From Chloroflexota bacterium (GTDB lineage Bacteria > Chloroflexota > Dehalococcoidia > UBA2979), in the NCBI GenBank assembly GCA_009837285.1, contig VXTU01000044.1:1-41244 (forward strand): a stretch of DNA of 41,244 nucleotides, given 5' to 3'. Below the pieces are notes generated by a model. It saw only the letters and a program-made list of their open reading frames with translations. It was not told where the DNA came from and searched no databases. The translations under genes and the position numbers were made by a program. Of the stretch, positions 37,732-41,244 are shown in pieces. The number at the start of each line of letters is the position of its first letter. Within the stretch, counting starts at the first letter, position 1.

Positions 37732-39456
37732 CTACGACGATCCCTCGACGAGTACTGTAACGATATCGATTCCGTAGTACTGCTGGTGACGGACCGAGGA
37801 TGCACGGGACCGGAGCAATCGCAGCGACATCTCGTCGATATCCGGCAGCTCGGCATCTTCACTGAGGTACGCCAGTTGATCCTCCAGGTTCTCTTGCTCC
37901 GAGGAAGCAACGAACTCCAACTCCACCATTCCGACCTGGGGGCGCGCGATGATGGTCAGCCTTCCGGCGCCGTCCGCGCTGTCGTCATTCCAGCCCGCGA
38001 GGCTGGACACGGTCTCCTCGCCGACTGAGCGCAGGCGCTCAGTCGATGGTTCGTTCCACCCGAGACCGGACGCGAGATCACGCATGAATTCGTCGATGGC
38101 CGCAAGAGCCGCCACATCCATCGTGGCGTCCAGGCGTCGGGGGCGGCCCCCGGTGTACTCGAGGATAAGGCTCAGCAAAATGGCGGAGAGCGCGCCATAC
38201 AGCACGCCGCTACCGAAGACTGCCCCCAGCTCGTCCCCGAGCACATGCGGGATGACGTCGTGATTGTCGAGTCCAAGGCCGAGCGCGAGCGAGAGTCCGA
38301 TAGTCAGCGTCTTTTGCTGGTCGAGCCCGCCCTGGAAGGCGGTCTGAGCGCCGCCCACGAAGATGATGCCGAGCGCTAGGATCAGGTAAGCGCCCATGAC
38401 GGGACTGGGGATCGTGAGCAGGAGAGCGCCCACCTTCGGAAAGATGGCCGCGACTATGAATATCAGGGCGATGGCGTAGCCGACGCGTCGGGAAGCGACT
38501 CCCGTGAAGCTGATGAGCGAGGTGCTGAACGAGGCGTACGGCTGCACCGGCGGCGTCCCGGTGACCCCCGCGAGGAGCATCCCCAACCCGTTGGTGCTCA
38601 CGGTGCCCTGTACATACCGGAAGTCGACCGCCCGAGGCTCGCGTTGGGACGCTCGCTGAATGATCATGCTGTCGCTGATGGCCTTCGTGCAGAGGACCAG
38701 TGTCAGCACGACGAAGGTTGGAAGCAGTGCCCAGAACTCGGGCCCCGGGGTGAGATCGAGACCCGGGAACTGCGCTTCCGGAAAGCCGAGCCAGGGGGCG
38801 TCGAGCACGCGCTGGATCTCGTACTGACCGAGCGCCGCCGTCAGGGCGCACCCGGCGGCGATGCTGATCATCGTGGACCACTGGCGCCACGGGCCCGAGC
38901 CTCGAAGCACGAACGCCACCGCGACCACGAGGGTGAGGGCGCCTACGGCCGGACCGGCGACGGCGGGGGCGCCGTCGGGCAGCTCCGTGAGGCGATCGGT
39001 TCCAAATCGCACGAGTGTCACGGCGACGAGCATCAGGACGGTGCCTGACACTACCGGCGTGATGATGCGACGCAGCACGGGGAGCCACTGCGCGACGGCG
39101 AACTGCACGAAGGCACAGACCACCAGGAGGCTCGCCAGCGTGGCGGGACCTCCCTCGGAGAGGGCCACGATCGTGATCGCGACGAACTGGACGGTGGGAC
39201 CGGTGATCACGATATGCCCGGACCCGAGCCGCGGCGCACGGGTGGCGTGCAGCGCCGTGATCACGGCGTTGATGAGCAGTGCACAGAGGACAGCCCAATT
39301 CAGGTATTCGTCACCCTGATCCGCCGCCCGCACGGAGATGGCCACAATCAAAATGGTCGGCGCCAGGACGAGCGCGACGCCCTGGAGCCCCACTGCAGCC
39401 GCGAGGAGAGGCGAACAGGCCTCATCTGGTGTGTAGCGCACGGCCTGAGCTGTCAT
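37732..39456 (-). CDS. NCS2-like permease with C-terminal GHKL/RsbW-like extension
   Basis: 574 residues. Residues about 15-435 have 12-14 hydrophobic segments and match the nucleobase/ascorbate (UraA/XanP) transporter family, for example GSGHIVITGPTVQFVAI, STNGLGMLLAGVTGTPPVQP, TGVASRRVGYA and IPSPVMGAYLILALGIIFVG. The usual Asn of the NVG-like motif is replaced (FSTSLISFTG), so the substrate may not be a nucleobase. Residues about 440-574 are soluble and resemble an anti-sigma-factor (RsbW-type) GHKL fold: RLRSVGEETVSSL as N-box, and DEMSLRLLRSRASSV followed by YYGIDIVTVLVEG at the end; the canonical glycine boxes are not clear. ATG 39456 has AAGG 9 nt upstream. It lies between hydrolase and PKS in one run, so export or import of a PKS-linked compound is possible. 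Confidence 0.78.
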   Translation of the reverse strand: MTAQAVRYTPDEACSPLLAAAVGLQGVALVLAPTILIVAISVRAADQGDEYLNWAVLCALLINAVITALHATRAPRLGSGHIVITGPTVQFVAITIVALSEGGPATLASLLVVCAFVQFAVAQWLPVLRRIITPVVSGTVLMLVAVTLVRFGTDRLTELPDGAPAVAGPAVGALTLVVAVAFVLRGSGPWRQWSTMISIAAGCALTAALGQYEIQRVLDAPWLGFPEAQFPGLDLTPGPEFWALLPTFVVLTLVLCTKAISDSMIIQRASQREPRAVDFRYVQGTVSTNGLGMLLAGVTGTPPVQPYASFSTSLISFTGVASRRVGYAIALIFIVAAIFPKVGALLLTIPSPVMGAYLILALGIIFVGGAQTAFQGGLDQQKTLTIGLSLALGLGLDNHDVIPHVLGDELGAVFGSGVLYGALSAILLSLILEYTGGRPRRLDATMDVAALAAIDEFMRDLASGLGWNEPSTERLRSVGEETVSSLAGWNDDSADGAGRLTIIARPQVGMVELEFVASSEQENLEDQLAYLSEDAELPDIDEMSLRLLRSRASSVRHQQYYGIDIVTVLVEGSS

Positions 39457-39472
39457 GCCGTTTCGCCTTCCG

Positions 39473-40387
39473 TCAGCTCCGGAGCAACGCCAGCGAGTCC
39501 AGGAAGTCGCGCATGACGTTCGCGCACTCCGAGGGCTGCTGCAATTGGAGCATATGAGTGGCGTCGGGGAGGAAGTCATAGTCGACGCCGACCATGTCGC
39601 CGAGATCGAAGGTCGGCAGGTACGAGTATGGGAGCGTCGGGTCGGCACCGATGACCTTGACCGGGCATTGGACGGACGGCAGGTCTACCAGGACGGCGAA
39701 CATCCGCGCGTACTCGATGATCTGGCCTTCGTACTCGGGCGGACATCTGAGTTCGTACCCCCGACCGTCTGGAGCGTCGCGGAGCGTTGTCTCCGCAGCG
39801 AGGTGGGCCACGCCGTCCACTACGTCATGAAAGGTCGGCGAAAAGCCCATCAGGTCGGCGAAGTTCTCCTTGCTCCGGAAGCGGTTTGACCGGCCCCGCG
39901 CCCGTCGCGCCTGATCGATGGCCGCGTCGTCGAACTCCTCGTGCAGCACGCCGGGTCTGCGCAAGGGGGGATCGAAGAGCACGAGCGCATCGAGATTGCT
40001 CCCGCTGCTCGGCGCCAGCAATGCGGCCAGTGATGAGACGGAGTGATAGACACCGACTGTTGGTTTCGGGCCCCATTCAGCCCCGATCGCTTCGATCACG
40101 AGATCGTGATCGGCTGCGAGGGTGGGGAGGGTGTGGTTCACCAGCGGCCCGAGGGCGTTCTGCCCGTGATTTCGCAGGTCATGGACGACGACGTCGAACT
40201 CATCCGTCAGCAGCGACCAGAACGGGTAGTAGAGGTCAATCGCCAGGCCGTTGCCGTGGCACAGCACCAGCCGCGGGCCGTTCGGATTGCCGTGTCGCCG
40301 TACCCGGATGTCAGTTTCCTCGTCAACCCGGAGGTCGAATGAGGAGCCGGGCTCTGGCACCCGCCACACAGTCTCAGCGGGGTCCAT
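39473..40387 (-). CDS. Alpha/beta hydrolase
   Basis: 304 residues from ATG 40387, favoured because GGAG lies 7 nt upstream; GTG 40411, abutting the transferase stop, is the alternative. The fold is clear: RLVLCHGNGLAIDLYYPFW (oxyanion loop), FDVVVHDLRNHGQN, and the acid and His near the C-terminus (KVIGADPT, LPDATHMLQLQQP). The nucleophile elbow is unusual: GVYHSVSSLAAL, with Ser flanked by His-Ser-Val-Ser where Gly-x-Ser-x-Gly is normal. Encoded between a phosphopantetheinyl transferase and a PKS that lacks a thioesterase, it could release or proofread the polyketide chain. Esterase or dehalogenase-like activity cannot be excluded. Confidence 0.82.
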   Translation of the reverse strand: MDPAETVWRVPEPGSSFDLRVDEETDIRVRRHGNPNGPRLVLCHGNGLAIDLYYPFWSLLTDEFDVVVHDLRNHGQNALGPLVNHTLPTLAADHDLVIEAIGAEWGPKPTVGVYHSVSSLAALLAPSSGSNLDALVLFDPPLRRPGVLHEEFDDAAIDQARRARGRSNRFRSKENFADLMGFSPTFHDVVDGVAHLAAETTLRDAPDGRGYELRCPPEYEGQIIEYARMFAVLVDLPSVQCPVKVIGADPTLPYSYLPTFDLGDMVGVDYDFLPDATHMLQLQQPSECANVMRDFLDSLALLRS

Positions 40388-40411
40388 CAAGCAGCTCCGC
40401 GCCGCCGTCAC

Positions 40412-41119
40412 CTACGGGCTCAATTCGTAGGCGACCGCCGCGGCGTACTTGTCATTGCCGAGATCTTCCACCCGCCAGGTCACCCCTGGCAACTCGGGCA
40501 ATTCAACGGCGCCGCCGGCGCGCCCCTTGCGCAGCGCCGGCGGGATCTCGAAGGCCGTCGGATCGAGGATCAGGCCGGCGCCGTGCGCCTTGAGCAGCGC
40601 CTCCTTCATGGTCCAGAGCCTGAAGAACAGGTGGAGTTGTTGCGAACCCTCGCGCGCCGCGAGTTCCGCGCGCTCCTCCGCTCCGAATGTGGCGTCGACA
40701 AGCAGGTCGAAGCTGCGGTGCTCGGTGCGCTCCTCGACGTCCACGCCCACGCGGCCGCGCGCCGCAAGCGCGATCAGGCCATGCCGGCCGCCGTGGCTGA
40801 CGTTGAAGCTGACCGGCGCAGGCTCGTCCTCCACCCGGGCGAACGGCTTGCCGTGTGTCGTGGTTCCGAACGATAGCTGGTCGTTGCAGCAGCCGAGGTG
40901 GCTGGTGAGCAGGGTGCGCAGTGCTGCGCGGCACAGCGTGAACTGCCGGCGCGGGCCCGCGAAGGCAAACCCGCGCCGGCGGCGATGCTCGGTCTCGTCC
41001 AGCAACGCAAGCGCGGCCGACTCACGCGTCGAATCCTCGGCGAGGTCGACGTGGAATACGGTGACGCTACCCGATGTCTTCAGCGTCTCCCACCACGGGG
41101 CGGGGACACCGGGCGACAC
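40412..41119 (-). CDS. Sfp-type 4'-phosphopantetheinyl transferase
   Basis: 235 residues. Attaches the phosphopantetheine arm of CoA to carrier-protein serines, so it should activate the PKS ACP (Ser1984). Family motifs: GKPFA then VSFNVSHGGRHGLIALA, Mg-binding GVDVEERTEHRSFD, and RLWTMKEALLKAHGAGL. The length is normal for the Sfp group. The GTG at 41119 is the likely start, though its ribosome site is weak. It ends directly before the hydrolase and follows a carrier-protein-like gene by 48 nt, all on the same strand. Confidence 0.92.
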   Translation of the reverse strand: MSPGVPAPWWETLKTSGSVTVFHVDLAEDSTRESAALALLDETEHRRRRGFAFAGPRRQFTLCRAALRTLLTSHLGCCNDQLSFGTTTHGKPFARVEDEPAPVSFNVSHGGRHGLIALAARGRVGVDVEERTEHRSFDLLVDATFGAEERAELAAREGSQQLHLFFRLWTMKEALLKAHGAGLILDPTAFEIPPALRKGRAGGAVELPELPGVTWRVEDLGNDKYAAAVAYELSP

Positions 41120-41167
41120 GTTCGTGACTGGACTTCGTGACCAATCGGTCGGAGAACGATGGAGCGC

Positions 41168-41244
41168 TTAGGCGGCCAGGCCGTCTAGGTGCTCGACCAG
41201 GGCTCGCGGTGTCAGAAGCTCGGCGAACTGCTCCCTCGAGATCT
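41168..41244 (-). CDS. C-terminal end of a probable acyl carrier protein or PKS subunit (cut by window edge)
   Basis: Only the last 24 residues are visible (ISREQFAELLTPRALVEHLD then GLAA, stop TAA 41170-41168). The pattern, with a Thr-Pro and a closing helix RALVEHL, resembles the last helix of an acyl carrier domain. Placement just before a phosphopantetheinyl transferase supports this, but the serine motif lies outside the window. Confidence 0.45.
   Translation of the reverse strand, partial: ISREQFAELLTPRALVEHLDGLAA

Overview
This is a roughly 41 kb, high-GC bacterial window that reads as chromosomal. The gene content resembles Chloroflexota of the Dehalococcoidia/SAR202 type: paired CaiB/BaiF CoA-transferases, a one-piece GAF-PAS-kinase-receiver-winged-helix regulator, lipoproteins with long Thr/Pro/Glu-rich linkers, and a PBP1C plus alpha-2-macroglobulin pair. 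The lineage is an inference with only moderate confidence. I saw no tRNA, rRNA, CRISPR array or insertion sequence.

Left part (1-6.5 kb): a truncated secreted surface protein (minus strand; FN3, Ig-like and cadherin-like modules) diverges from a hybrid histidine kinase/response regulator. A perfect palindrome lies between them. Two translationally coupled family III CoA-transferases follow.

B12 block (6.8-18.2 kb, minus strand): a cobalamin riboswitch followed by a GC-hairpin/T-run terminator leads into six tightly packed genes. In order these are cobN (with a ferredoxin-like N-terminal fusion), cobO, a fused ChlI-ChlD chelatase subunit, and a BtuC/BtuF/BtuD-type importer. Cobalt insertion, adenosylation and corrinoid uptake are thus placed under one switch. 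A cbiE-like methyltransferase lies just upstream of the riboswitch. Next come a six-helix membrane protein and a small gene that looks frameshifted.

Envelope block (19.7-28.1 kb, plus strand): a bifunctional PBP1C overlaps a 2011-residue alpha-2-macroglobulin that lacks the thioester motif.

Scar region (28.1-29.05 kb): no intact gene. It holds a roughly 145 bp near-copy of the 3' end of the kinase gene found 25 kb away, and on the other strand a broken, internally deleted CaiB/BaiF remnant. Both abut the 3' end of the polyketide synthase.

Polyketide block (29.05 kb to the right edge, minus strand): from the right edge the order is a carrier-protein-like C-terminus, an Sfp-type phosphopantetheinyl transferase, an alpha/beta hydrolase, an NCS2-like permease with a C-terminal GHKL/RsbW-like extension, and a 2884-residue type I PKS (KS-AT-DH-remnant ER-KR-ACP-KS-dead AT). 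Spacing of 25 nt or less between the last four suggests an operon. The PKS is the most unusual gene: its ER has lost the nucleotide-binding core, its second AT has lost the catalytic Ser and His, and it stops where the next DH should begin, beside the scar region.
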